Source of the DNA: VXYL01 sp965199875
GTDB taxonomy: Bacteria > Pseudomonadota > Gammaproteobacteria > Pseudomonadales > Azotimanducaceae
Reading direction: 5' to 3'
Length of the DNA: 64,000 bases
NCBI GenBank assembly: GCA_965199875.1
Contig: OZ241346.1
Location: forward strand, 3,720,001 to 3,784,000
The translations under genes were made by a program, and so were the position numbers. Under the pieces are notes generated by a model. It worked only from the letters and a program-made list of their open reading frames with translations, made no database searches and was not told the origin of the DNA. Shown here piece by piece: positions 53,187 through 61,488 of this stretch. Position 1 is the first letter of the stretch; each line of letters starts with the position of its first letter.

Positions 53187-56027
53187 ATGTACAGGCTGAA
53201 TGCGACGTGCTTGCGCAGTGCGCTCATCTTCGCCAGCGTTGCAGTCGCGTCGTTGGGCGCCGGCACGGCGTTGGCGCAAACCAGCCCGATCAGCCAGCTG
53301 GCGGGCGAACTGCAAATCTGCACGACGCCCAATCCGCGCCAGCCTTCGTCGGCGTTCAACCGCGTGCAGTCCGCGTCGGACGCCAATGGCGACTACACGG
53401 TGTCCTTTGCCTGCAAGAGCACCTGTGCCAACTGGGAAGACTGCCAAGTGGCCGCCTACACGTCTGGCGGCTCGCCGCTGCTGGAGGGCAGCGTGGCCAA
53501 GCAGGCGGTGGCCTTCGTGGTGGACGGCATGGGCGGCTATCTGGCGTTCACCACCCGGCAGGGCGGCAACAAGACCGTGCTGCTGCACACCGGCGCCGGC
53601 GGCACCTCCTACATGAGCAGCCTGTCCGGGCAGATAGAGGGCGCTTCCAACGCCGAAGTAGTGATGGTGCGGTGGGAGTGGGGCTTCTCCGGCTGGGGCT
53701 GGTTCACCCGCACCTCTGCGCCCGCGACCCGCGTGCCCAACGTCACGCGAAGGCCGGCGAGCGTCATCGCTTGGGTCCACGAGAACCTCGCCGGCAGCTC
53801 GGATTTCGGCACCGTGGGTTGCAGCATGGGCACCCAGGCGACCCTCGGCGCGGTGTACTACCACGACGTGGATCCGGTGGTGGACTATCAACTCATGGTG
53901 GGCGGGCCTCCCCTCTGGGACATCAACTCCGGATGCGGCCGGCGCAGCTATCCCACCGGCTACTGCGATGTCGACGCCACGAAGTCCTGCAGCACCGATG
54001 CGGACTGCTCGGAGCTGTCGACGAGAAGCCGCTGCACCAAGCTGGGGCCGATACCCCTGGCCTCGCTCTACGAGCAGGTCGTCAACCACGTTCACGCGAC
54101 CCAGGCTTGCGACGTGTCGACCTCAAGCAGTGCCACGACGACGATCGACGCCTTTGACGAAAGCGGCTTCGCCTTCGTTGCCGGCGACTGGGACTTCGAC
54201 CATCCCATCGACTTCCAGATGGACCTCTGGGGCAGCGACGGCGACCACGCCTGGGCGATGGGCGACGCCATGCGCGTCTTCAACAGCATCACCTCCGCGG
54301 CGGGCCACCCGAAGCGCTGGAACACGACGGCGGACTCCAACCACTGCGCCGCCATCGGCAACGGCCGGGCGCTGCAACTGCTGGTGGCCGGCATGGGTCT
54401 GGGAAACGATCCCGTATCGCCTCCTCCGCCGCCGCCTCCCCCGCCACCGCCTCCCCCGCCGCCACCGCCGCCCAATCTTCCTCCGCAAGCAGTGGAAGAA
54501 ATCGCCGACTTGGTCCTGGACCCGAACGAAACGACCGACGTGGACCTGAGCGGCAAGTTCCAAGACGAAGGAGCGCTCGCCTACGCGGCCGAGTCGTCGG
54601 CCAGCGAGGTGGCGTCCGTACGAGTCGCAGGCGCCACGCTCAGCGTGCAAGGGAACATGCCCGGGGTTGCCACGATCACCGTCGTGGCAACGGACGGCGA
54701 CGGGCTGAGCGCGCGGCTGGGTTTCGAGGTTTCCGTGGGCTGGCTGGTCTCGTTCGCCTCGCCTTCGGTCGCCGTGCGCGAAGCAGCCACCGCGCGCCTG
54801 ACGCTGACGCTCAATCGCCCGGCGGAGTCGGCCCTCGCGCTGGCTTGGCGCACCGAGCCGGACGCCAACGCGGCCAGCGCGGATGCCGACGCCGCGGACA
54901 TCGGCCGGCAGGAAGGAACGGCCGCCATCGCCGCTGGCGAGACCGAGACGGCCATCGAAGTACCGATCGCGGACGACGAGGCCATCGAACCGGCGCGGGA
55001 ATACTTCTCGGTGGCACTGCTTCCACCTGCTTCTGGAGCGCCATACGCTTTGCAGACGCCTTCCGCGCTGATCGAAATCCAAGAGGGCGTCTGCGACCGA
55101 ACGCCAGCGGTTCGGGATGCGTTGCGAGGCGCGCGGCCATGCTGGGCGCCCACCGCCGAGGACTTGACGGCCGCGACGGAGTTGAATCTTGGCAATCGGC
55201 AACTGGCGGCGTTGCGTTCAAGGGACTTGCTGGGCCTCTCCCAGCTGCGGGTCCTCCGCTTGCAGGGAAATGGCTTGTCGTCGTTGCCGGCGGCGCTGTT
55301 CGACGGAATCGGCGAGCTGCGCGAAGCGGATCTGCGCGACAACCCGGGTGCGCCGTTCGTCTTGGCCATGCGGCTGGTTCGCGTTGATGCCGCCGAGCCC
55401 TGGGCGGAGGGGCCGGCGGAGGTCGTGGCGCAAGTGGCGACGGGTGCGCCTTTCCCCATGCTGGCGGGCCTGGTGAGCGAGGGTGCTTCGTTGTCTGCCG
55501 AAGCGGTGTCCGTTCCTGCTGGCAGCGTCAGGGGATCAATGATGCGGGTGTTGCCGACAAGCGAGCGGGGTGTGCGCCTGGCGCTCGCCCGTCCGCCGGC
55601 CGTGCCAACCACCCTGTGCGGCAACGCGCAGAGCGGCCGCTATCCTTGCTTCCGAGGGTTCGCAGCCCAGGCGGGACCGCCTCTTGTGCTCTTCAAGCGG
55701 CCGCCGACCGCGGTGGACGTTGCGCCGGACCAAACGTTGGCGACCAACGGCGAGCGCGCGTTGCTGCCCTTGTCGCGATTGTTCGATACTGGGGAGGAGC
55801 TGTCCTTCGAAGCGACCTCGGACCGCCCGGAGCTGGTGGTCGCCCGCATCGAGGACGGCAAGCTGGTGCTGGAGGCCAACGCCGATGGCACGGACGGAAC
55901 CGCAACGGTGGTCGTCACGGCCCGGGATTGGGCAGGCCAAGCCGCTTCCGCAAGCCTAAGGGTGACGCTTGAGTTCGTGCCGCGCCCGTTTCTGCGCAAC
56001 TGGCGGCTGCTGATTCCGGATCCTTGA
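53187..56027 (+). CDS. Secreted alpha/beta-hydrolase with poly-Pro linker, Calx-beta and LRR parts
   Basis: A 946-residue exported protein. Residues 1-30 are a Sec signal (ALA cleavage). Residues 31-410 look like an alpha/beta-hydrolase: nucleophile elbow G211-C-S213-M-G, with acid and His candidates D334/D338 and H386 (VAGDWDFDHP, SNHCAAIGNG). About 18 prolines follow (412-430). The rest has cadherin/Ig-like beta domains, a Calx-beta-like domain (FASPSVAVREAATARLTLTLNRP), and two to three leucine-rich repeats (LRVLRLQGNGLSSLPAALFDG). Cys are many, consistent with periplasm or outside. The ester substrate is unknown. ATG at 53187. Confidence 0.78.
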   Translation: MYRLNATCLRSALIFASVAVASLGAGTALAQTSPISQLAGELQICTTPNPRQPSSAFNRVQSASDANGDYTVSFACKSTCANWEDCQVAAYTSGGSPLLEGSVAKQAVAFVVDGMGGYLAFTTRQGGNKTVLLHTGAGGTSYMSSLSGQIEGASNAEVVMVRWEWGFSGWGWFTRTSAPATRVPNVTRRPASVIAWVHENLAGSSDFGTVGCSMGTQATLGAVYYHDVDPVVDYQLMVGGPPLWDINSGCGRRSYPTGYCDVDATKSCSTDADCSELSTRSRCTKLGPIPLASLYEQVVNHVHATQACDVSTSSSATTTIDAFDESGFAFVAGDWDFDHPIDFQMDLWGSDGDHAWAMGDAMRVFNSITSAAGHPKRWNTTADSNHCAAIGNGRALQLLVAGMGLGNDPVSPPPPPPPPPPPPPPPPPPNLPPQAVEEIADLVLDPNETTDVDLSGKFQDEGALAYAAESSASEVASVRVAGATLSVQGNMPGVATITVVATDGDGLSARLGFEVSVGWLVSFASPSVAVREAATARLTLTLNRPAESALALAWRTEPDANAASADADAADIGRQEGTAAIAAGETETAIEVPIADDEAIEPAREYFSVALLPPASGAPYALQTPSALIEIQEGVCDRTPAVRDALRGARPCWAPTAEDLTAATELNLGNRQLAALRSRDLLGLSQLRVLRLQGNGLSSLPAALFDGIGELREADLRDNPGAPFVLAMRLVRVDAAEPWAEGPAEVVAQVATGAPFPMLAGLVSEGASLSAEAVSVPAGSVRGSMMRVLPTSERGVRLALARPPAVPTTLCGNAQSGRYPCFRGFAAQAGPPLVLFKRPPTAVDVAPDQTLATNGERALLPLSRLFDTGEELSFEATSDRPELVVARIEDGKLVLEANADGTDGTATVVVTARDWAGQAASASLRVTLEFVPRPFLRNWRLLIPDP

Positions 56028-56045
56028 GCCTGGCGCCGCGCCCAC

Positions 56046-56273
56046 TCACAAGCGTCGATAGGCATAGACGCCCTTGACTTCGTCGTTGAAGAAGCGCCCC
56101 TTGGAGTCGGACGCGAGGAACTCGTTGAACACGGACTCCGCGACATCCGCGTAGACGTAGGCATTGCCGGATTCGACAAAGCGCACGAACAGCCGCCGGG
56201 TGTCCGGGTCGTAGCCCACGGAGTCGATGCTCGACGACTCCACGCGGACGAGCTTGGGCAAGGCGCTGGCCAT
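56046..56273 (-). CDS. KTSC-domain small protein
   Basis: A 75-residue protein with the KTSC pattern: SSSIDSVGYDPDTRRLFVRF, YVYADV, then SVFNEFLASDSKGRFFNDEV, the Ser-Lys-Gly-Phe/Phe-Asn core. The family was predicted to bind nucleic acid, and it is also found fused to lysyl-tRNA synthetases; its role is open. It lies just after the hydrolase gene in the opposite direction. Confidence 0.85.
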   Translation of the reverse strand: MASALPKLVRVESSSIDSVGYDPDTRRLFVRFVESGNAYVYADVAESVFNEFLASDSKGRFFNDEVKGVYAYRRL

Positions 56274-56315
56274 CCGTGCGTCCCGTCGTCCTTCAGGCCA
56301 GCTCCAGGCAGCGCC

Positions 56316-56771
56316 TCATTCTTCCAAGTCGAAGACGACGAGCACGTCTCGCCCAACCGCCTCGCGGATCTGCGCCTCGCTGGGCGCTTGCCCGCGTTTC
56401 AGCACGATGCCGTGGTACGCCGCGTCGCTCGGGAACCTCCCCAGCATGCGCCGCAGCGCCTGCTCCTTGGCGGCTTCGTCGTCCGGCAGCGCTTGGGCGA
56501 CGGCGCGAAGAGTGCGTCCCCGGATGTGCAGCTGCACGTCGGCCGGCTCGCGGAAGTTGTGCCACCAGCCGGTCTCGCGGCCGGTCAGGCAAGTTACCCG
56601 GCGCGCCTCCTCGCGCAGATAGCGAACCGGCGTCGATCGTCGTTGGCCGCTGCGCCTGCCGGTGAAGTGGATCACCAGGATGGTGCCGCTCGTCAGTCCG
56701 TGCAGCGGCGAATGCAGCAGCAGTTTCATCACCTGGTTCAGGAACGGAAAGAACGGCTCGGGTATGCGCAT
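56316..56771 (-). CDS. Deazaflavin (F420)-dependent nitroreductase-like protein
   Basis: A 151-residue protein of the split-barrel DDN/DUF385 group. TSGTILVIHFTGRRSGQRRSTPVRYL and GRETGWWHNFREPADVQLHIRGRTLRA are the usual cofactor-binding blocks; AYHGIVLKRG ends the barrel. Members use F420 or, in some cases, other flavins. It lies four bases after pntB, so they may be co-transcribed. Together with the LLM-class enzyme at 24671 it raises the question whether this organism makes F420. Confidence 0.75.
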   Translation of the reverse strand: MRIPEPFFPFLNQVMKLLLHSPLHGLTSGTILVIHFTGRRSGQRRSTPVRYLREEARRVTCLTGRETGWWHNFREPADVQLHIRGRTLRAVAQALPDDEAAKEQALRRMLGRFPSDAAYHGIVLKRGQAPSEAQIREAVGRDVLVVFDLEE

Positions 56772-56775
56772 GGCT

Positions 56776-58158
56776 TCACCCCTTGAGGCTGGCGATCAGA
56801 TCGGAAACCGAGGACTTGGCATCGCCGAACAACATGCGCGTGTTGGCGCCGAAGAACAGCGGATTGTCGACACCGGCGAAACCGGACGCCATCGAGCGTT
56901 TGAGCACGAACACCGTGCGCGCGTGATCGACGTTGATGATCGGCATGCCGTAGATGGGACTGTTTTCGTCGTTGCGCGCCGAGGGATTGACCACGTCGTT
57001 GGCGCCGATGACCACCGCCACGTCGATGCCGGCCATGCGCGGATTGACGTCTTCCATCTCCACCAGCAGGTCGTAGGGCACGTTGGCTTCGGCCAGCAGC
57101 ACGTTCATGTGTCCGGGCATCCGCCCGGCCACGGGATGAATGGCGTAGGACACTTCCGTGCCGTTGGCTTCGAGCAGTTCGCCGAGCTCCTGCACCACGT
57201 GCTGCGCCTGCGCCACCGCCATGCCGTAGCCCGGCACGAAGGTGACGGCGCTGGCCGCTTCGAGGATCAAGCTGGCGTCGTCGGCGCTGATGGGCTTCAC
57301 CTCGCCTTCCACCTTGGCGGCGGTCTTCACGGCGCCGAAGCCGCTGAACAGCACGTTCGCCAGGGAGCGGTTCATGGCCTTGCACATGATGTTGGTGAGA
57401 ATGATGCCGGCGGCGCCCACCAGCGCACCGGAGACGATCAGCACGTTGTTGTTGATGGCGAAGCCGGCGGCGCAGGCGGCGAGCCCCGAGTAGCTGTTCA
57501 AGAGCGAAATCACCACCGGCATGTCGGCGCCGCCGATGGGCACCACGGCCAGCACCCCGAGCACGAAGGCGATGGCGAGAACGGCGACGAAGTAGGGCGA
57601 GTCCGGCGTCGGCGCCAGCACGAACATCGTGCCGCAGGCGACCAGGGCGACCAGCAGCGCGCCGTTGATGAACCGTTGTCCGGCGAAGACCAGCGCCGCG
57701 CCCGGCAGCACTTCCGCCAGCTTGCCCCAGGCGACCAGGCTGCCAGAGAAGGTGATGCCGCCGATCATCACGGAAAGGAACACCGTGGTCGCGGTGAAGG
57801 CGGACACCGTGGCGCTCGCGGACGCGGCGTCCGGAGCGAACAGCGCCGCCCAGCCCACCAGCAGGCTGGCGATTCCACCCGAACCGTTGAACAGCGCCAC
57901 CATCTCCGGCATGGCCGTCATGGCGACCAGCCGCGAAGCGAGAACGCCCACCAGCGCGCCGGCGAGCACCGCGATGGCCAGCCAGTGCCAGTCCACGATG
58001 CCCTTGGAGAGCAGCGTGACGACGATGGCCAGCAACATGCCGATGGCCGAGAGCAGATTGCCGCGGCGCGCCGTCGCCGGCGAGCTCAGCATCTTCAAGC
58101 CGAGTACGAACAGTGCGGCGGCGGCGATGTAGGCCAGATTGACGGCGATTGGATTCAT
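56776..58158 (-). CDS. pntB: NAD(P) transhydrogenase subunit beta
   Basis: A 460-residue membrane protein that, with the alpha subunits, transfers hydride from NADH to NADP+ using the proton gradient. Eight to nine N-terminal membrane spans (AYIAAAALFVLGLKML..., LLSAIGMLLAIVVTLLS...) include IGGITFSGSLVAWGKL. The C-terminal NADP domain has VPGYGMAVAQAQHVVQEL and IHPVAGRMPGHMNVLLAEA, both diagnostic. The ATG overlaps the pntAB stop. Normal length. Confidence 0.95.
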   Translation of the reverse strand: MNPIAVNLAYIAAAALFVLGLKMLSSPATARRGNLLSAIGMLLAIVVTLLSKGIVDWHWLAIAVLAGALVGVLASRLVAMTAMPEMVALFNGSGGIASLLVGWAALFAPDAASASATVSAFTATTVFLSVMIGGITFSGSLVAWGKLAEVLPGAALVFAGQRFINGALLVALVACGTMFVLAPTPDSPYFVAVLAIAFVLGVLAVVPIGGADMPVVISLLNSYSGLAACAAGFAINNNVLIVSGALVGAAGIILTNIMCKAMNRSLANVLFSGFGAVKTAAKVEGEVKPISADDASLILEAASAVTFVPGYGMAVAQAQHVVQELGELLEANGTEVSYAIHPVAGRMPGHMNVLLAEANVPYDLLVEMEDVNPRMAGIDVAVVIGANDVVNPSARNDENSPIYGMPIINVDHARTVFVLKRSMASGFAGVDNPLFFGANTRMLFGDAKSSVSDLIASLKG

Positions 58159-58469
58159 GGCTGGCCGCTGTTCGATTCCGCACCGCTGTCGCGCTTGCGG
58201 AACATGCCGAGCATCCGGTCGGTCACCAGATAGCCGCCGACGACGTTGACGGTGGCGAAGAACACCGCCGCCAAACCCAGCATGGCGGCCAGCCGGTCTC
58301 CGCCGCCTCCTGCAGCGAGCAGCGCGCCGACGATGGTGATGCCGGAAATCGCGTTGGCGCCGGACATCAAGGGCGTGTGCAGCGTGGCCGGCACCTTCGA
58401 GATCAGCTCGAAGCCCAGAAACGCGGACAGAACCAGAATGAAGGCGAGGTAGACGGGTATCAGTTCCAT
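58155..58469 (-). CDS. pntAB: NAD(P) transhydrogenase subunit alpha, membrane part
   Basis: A 104-residue protein with three to four membrane segments (YLAFILVLSAFLGFELISKVP, GITIVGALLAAG, MLGLAAVFFATVNVVGGYLVTDRMLGMF). In E. coli this is the C-terminal domain of PntA; here it is a separate gene, as in the alphaproteobacterial three-subunit form. It is coupled to pntB by an ATGA overlap. TLHTPLMSGANAISG is the conserved entry. Confidence 0.93.
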   Translation of the reverse strand: MELIPVYLAFILVLSAFLGFELISKVPATLHTPLMSGANAISGITIVGALLAAGGGGDRLAAMLGLAAVFFATVNVVGGYLVTDRMLGMFRKRDSGAESNSGQP

Positions 58470-58492
58470 TGTGCTTCGTCTGCGGCCTTCGG

Positions 58493-59620
58493 CTAGGTGT
58501 TCATGATGCGTTCGTCGACGATTTCGCCATCCCGCGTCAACACGCAGCCGGCGACGATTTCGTCCTGCGGGTTCAGCTCGAAGCGCTTGGCTTCGGCGTT
58601 CCAGAACTCGTCCAGCAAGTGGGTGACGTTGGCGGAGTACATCTCGCTGGCGTTGCTGGCCACGAACGACGGCAGATTGGCCAGGCCGATCACTTTCGCG
58701 CCGCCCACCAGCGCCACTTCGTCCGCTACCGCGCCCTCGACGTTGCCGCCGGACTCCACGGCCATGTCGACGACGACGCTGCCCGGGCGCATGGCCTCCA
58801 CCATGTCGCGGCTGACGATTCTGGGCGCCGGGCGGCCGAACACCTGCGCCGTGGTGATCACCACGTCCGCCCGCGCGATCACCTCGCGCATGCCCTGCTG
58901 CTGTCGCTCCAGCTGCTCGGCGCTGAGTTGTCGGGCGTAGCCTTGCGTCGTCTGTCCCGTTTCGCCCACGTCGATGACGACGAACTTCGCGCCCAGCGAC
59001 TGCACCTGCTCGGCCACCACCGGGCGGGTGTCGAAGGCCTCCACCCGCGCGCCAAGCCGCTTCGCCGTGGCGATGGCCTGCAAGCCGGCCACGCCGGCGC
59101 CGATGACGAACACCCGCGCCGGCGCAATGGTGCCGGCCGGCGTCATCATCATCGGGAAGATGCGCGGACAGTGCGAGGCGGCCAGAATGGCGGCGACGTA
59201 GCCGGCAAGGTTGGCTTGCGAAGAGAGCGCGTCCATCTTCTGCGCCTTGGTGGAGCGGGGCACCATCTCCATGCACACCGTGGTGACGCCGCGCCCGGCC
59301 AGCTTCTCGATCAGCGGCTTGTTGTTGAAGGGATCGAGAAAGCTCACATGCATCGCCGCCTCGGGCAGGATTTCGACATCCTCGAGGGCCGGCTGGCGCA
59401 CCCGCAGCACCACTTCGGAAGAGACGATGGCGGAAGCGATGTCGGAGACGACATCGGCGCCGGCTTCGGCGTAGTCGTCGTCGACGACGCCGGCGGCAAG
59501 CCCCAAGCCGGCCTCGACCATGACGTCGAAACCCAGCGCGACCAGTTTCTTGACGCTGCCCGGAACCAGCGCGGCGCGCGACTCGCCGGGCCATGTCTCC
59601 CTTGGCACGGCGATACGCAT
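58493..59620 (-). CDS. pntA: NAD(P) transhydrogenase subunit alpha, NAD-binding part
   Basis: A 375-residue cytoplasmic domain. RIAVPRETWPGESRAALVPGSV starts it, as in alanine dehydrogenase/PntA proteins. The NAD Rossmann motif is VIGAGVAGLQAIATAKRLGA, followed by AFDTRP. RQQQGMREVIARADVVITTAQVFGRPAP and VVDMAVESGGNVEGA are also typical. The ATG at 59620 is preferred; the frame is open to 59683. First gene of the pntA-pntAB-pntB operon. Confidence 0.95.
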   Translation of the reverse strand: MRIAVPRETWPGESRAALVPGSVKKLVALGFDVMVEAGLGLAAGVVDDDYAEAGADVVSDIASAIVSSEVVLRVRQPALEDVEILPEAAMHVSFLDPFNNKPLIEKLAGRGVTTVCMEMVPRSTKAQKMDALSSQANLAGYVAAILAASHCPRIFPMMMTPAGTIAPARVFVIGAGVAGLQAIATAKRLGARVEAFDTRPVVAEQVQSLGAKFVVIDVGETGQTTQGYARQLSAEQLERQQQGMREVIARADVVITTAQVFGRPAPRIVSRDMVEAMRPGSVVVDMAVESGGNVEGAVADEVALVGGAKVIGLANLPSFVASNASEMYSANVTHLLDEFWNAEAKRFELNPQDEIVAGCVLTRDGEIVDERIMNT

Positions 59621-59801
59621 CTCGGGACATACCGTTAGCTTGCCTTGGCGGCGAAGCATAGTCGAAAGCGCCCGCGGTTGCACCGCGGGGGCGCGCCCTT
59701 CGTGGAACGCCCGCCGGTCGCCGTCGGCGCGTCAACCGGCGCACAGCTCTTCGCGGTCGAACTCTCTGCCGGCAGACGGACGGCCGACCGCCCAATGCCG
59801 C

Positions 59802-60737
59802 CTACGATGCGCTGGCGAGGAGCTTCTCGATGCGAGCTACGCAGTCTTCCTCGAGCCGCCACGCCTGCTCGACGAAGCCGCGCTTGTCGCTGGCCGCCGC
59901 GCCCTTGTCGGAGGCGCGATACAGCAGCTTGGCAGTGGAGCGGTAGCCGATGGCCAGCTGGCGCGCTTCCTCCTGGTCGATGGGGCCGGGGAACTCGGCT
60001 GCCGCGAGCGCTTGGAAGTAGTCGCCGGCGTGTTCCCGGCACTCCGCCCAGACGACGCCGTTCCACCAGTTGCCGTGCTCCCCCGCGAAGCCGGCGTCGA
60101 TGCCGGCGAGCCAGTTGGCGTAGCCGTCCGGGCCCATGCCGTAGCCTGCCATGGCGAAGCGCCGGGGCCGTCGCCAGACGTCGACCGCGAACGCCAGCGC
60201 GGCGAACACCGCCTTCGAGGACGAACCTGCTCCATCGCAAGGGGCGAATCTGAAGAAGGTCAAGGGCGGCCCCTGGGCGTACTCTCGCCAGCTGCCGAAG
60301 CTCAAGCGGGCCGGCGTGGTGGGCACCTCGGCGCCCCAGGGTTGCGCCATCGAAAAGCCGCTGCCGTCGCGGCCGAGCAGCAGCTGGTTGTCCAAGTGCA
60401 GCAGCGAACAGACGGCGCCGTCGTCGAGCGCGGCGCAAACGCGGGCCTCCAGCTGCGCCTTCTGCTCGGCGGCGTCCGAAGGCAGCGCCGTTCCGAGTTC
60501 CTCCATCGCGAGGCCCAGATTGGCCAGCAGTTCGAAGAAGCCCGCGTAGTTCCAGCAGTAGGGGCCGCTCGGACACAGCTCTCCGTGGACGTTGATGACG
60601 AAGGCATGGCCGGACAGCGTGAACGCCTCGGCCGACGTCCGCCGAATGCCAAAGCGGTCGAGGGCGCCCTTGACGACGCCCATCAGGGACACGTCGTAGG
60701 CCGGCTGCTGCAACGTCGTCGTGTCTTGCATGGCCAA
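59802..60737 (-). CDS. BtrH-like (butirosin biosynthesis protein H, N-terminal) protein
   Basis: A 311-residue soluble protein. SLMGVVKGALDRFGI, then LSGHAFVINVHGELCPSGPYCWNY, resembles the BtrH_N family, whose best-known member is an acyltransferase in butirosin synthesis with a catalytic Cys. The Cys in ELCPSGPYC could be that residue, but position and chemistry are not proven. VLFRFAPCDG-like sequence and a helical C-terminus (EEARQLAIGYRSTAKLL) follow. It stands alone, divergent from the phosphatidyltransferase gene. The family call is tentative. Confidence 0.5.
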   Translation of the reverse strand: MAMQDTTTLQQPAYDVSLMGVVKGALDRFGIRRTSAEAFTLSGHAFVINVHGELCPSGPYCWNYAGFFELLANLGLAMEELGTALPSDAAEQKAQLEARVCAALDDGAVCSLLHLDNQLLLGRDGSGFSMAQPWGAEVPTTPARLSFGSWREYAQGPPLTFFRFAPCDGAGSSSKAVFAALAFAVDVWRRPRRFAMAGYGMGPDGYANWLAGIDAGFAGEHGNWWNGVVWAECREHAGDYFQALAAAEFPGPIDQEEARQLAIGYRSTAKLLYRASDKGAAASDKRGFVEQAWRLEEDCVARIEKLLASAS

Positions 60738-60780
60738 TCGCTTCGCGTCTTTGCCCTAAACTTAGCACACGGCAGGCGCG

Positions 60781-61407
60781 GTGCCTGCACGAGGCGAGGG
60801 GATCTTGGCCGACGCGACGCCCCAGACGAACGACTCGAACCCGGCCGGCGCCTCCAGCCGCTGGCTGACGCTGGCGAACGGGATCACGCTGGCGCGCCTG
60901 GCGTGCGCCCCGCTGTCGCTGGTCGCGATCTTCGCCGGATACTGGCTGCTCGCGGCTGGCCTTTTCGTCTTCGCCGTGGCGAGCGACATGCTCGATGGCT
61001 TCGTGGCGCGGCGTCGGGGCACGGCTTCGGCGCTGGGCGGCCTGCTCGATCACACCGCCGATGCGCTCTACGTCGCCGTCACGCTGTGGTCGATTGCCTA
61101 CGTGGAGGCGCAAGCTGGCGAGGACCTCGTGCCGGGCATCCTGCCGCTGTTCATCGTCCTCGCCTTCCTGCAGTACGTGCTGGACTCGAAGTCGCTGGCC
61201 GGGAAGCCTTTGCGCGGCAGCTGGCTGGGGCGCTGCAACGGCATCGCCTACTTCGTTTTCGCGGGGGTGGTCGTCGGGCGCCACGCCCTGGGCCTCGACT
61301 GGCTGCCGGAGGAGCTGGTGCATTGGCTTGGGCTCGCCATCGTGGTTTCCACGCTGGCTTCCATGCTCAGCCGCGTCAGCACGTTCGCCCGGCAAAGAAG
61401 CGGTTGA
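60781..61407 (+). CDS. CDP-alcohol phosphatidyltransferase family protein
   Basis: A 208-residue membrane protein with five to six membrane segments. The catalytic motif D-x2-DG-x2-AR-x8-G-x3-D-x3-D is intact (DMLDGFVARRRG, then ALGGLLDHTAD). The enzyme swaps CMP of CDP-diacylglycerol (or a CDP-alcohol) with an alcohol; the acceptor is not clear. GTG at 60781 is listed; a TTG at 60805 has the better ribosome site (GAGGGG). An ordinary lipid gene with no linked partner. Confidence 0.85.
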   Translation: MPARGEGILADATPQTNDSNPAGASSRWLTLANGITLARLACAPLSLVAIFAGYWLLAAGLFVFAVASDMLDGFVARRRGTASALGGLLDHTADALYVAVTLWSIAYVEAQAGEDLVPGILPLFIVLAFLQYVLDSKSLAGKPLRGSWLGRCNGIAYFVFAGVVVGRHALGLDWLPEELVHWLGLAIVVSTLASMLSRVSTFARQRSG

Positions 61408-61488
61408 AGGAATGCGGCCGCGGCGCATGGGTGCCGTCCGCCGGCCGTGCTAATCTCAAGCTGAACGTCACGAGAACAGGAGAGGCAA

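Noticed and set aside
54415..54482. CCN-rich simple repeat
   Set aside because: It codes the poly-Pro linker of the hydrolase, so it is a coding low-complexity tract and not a separate element.
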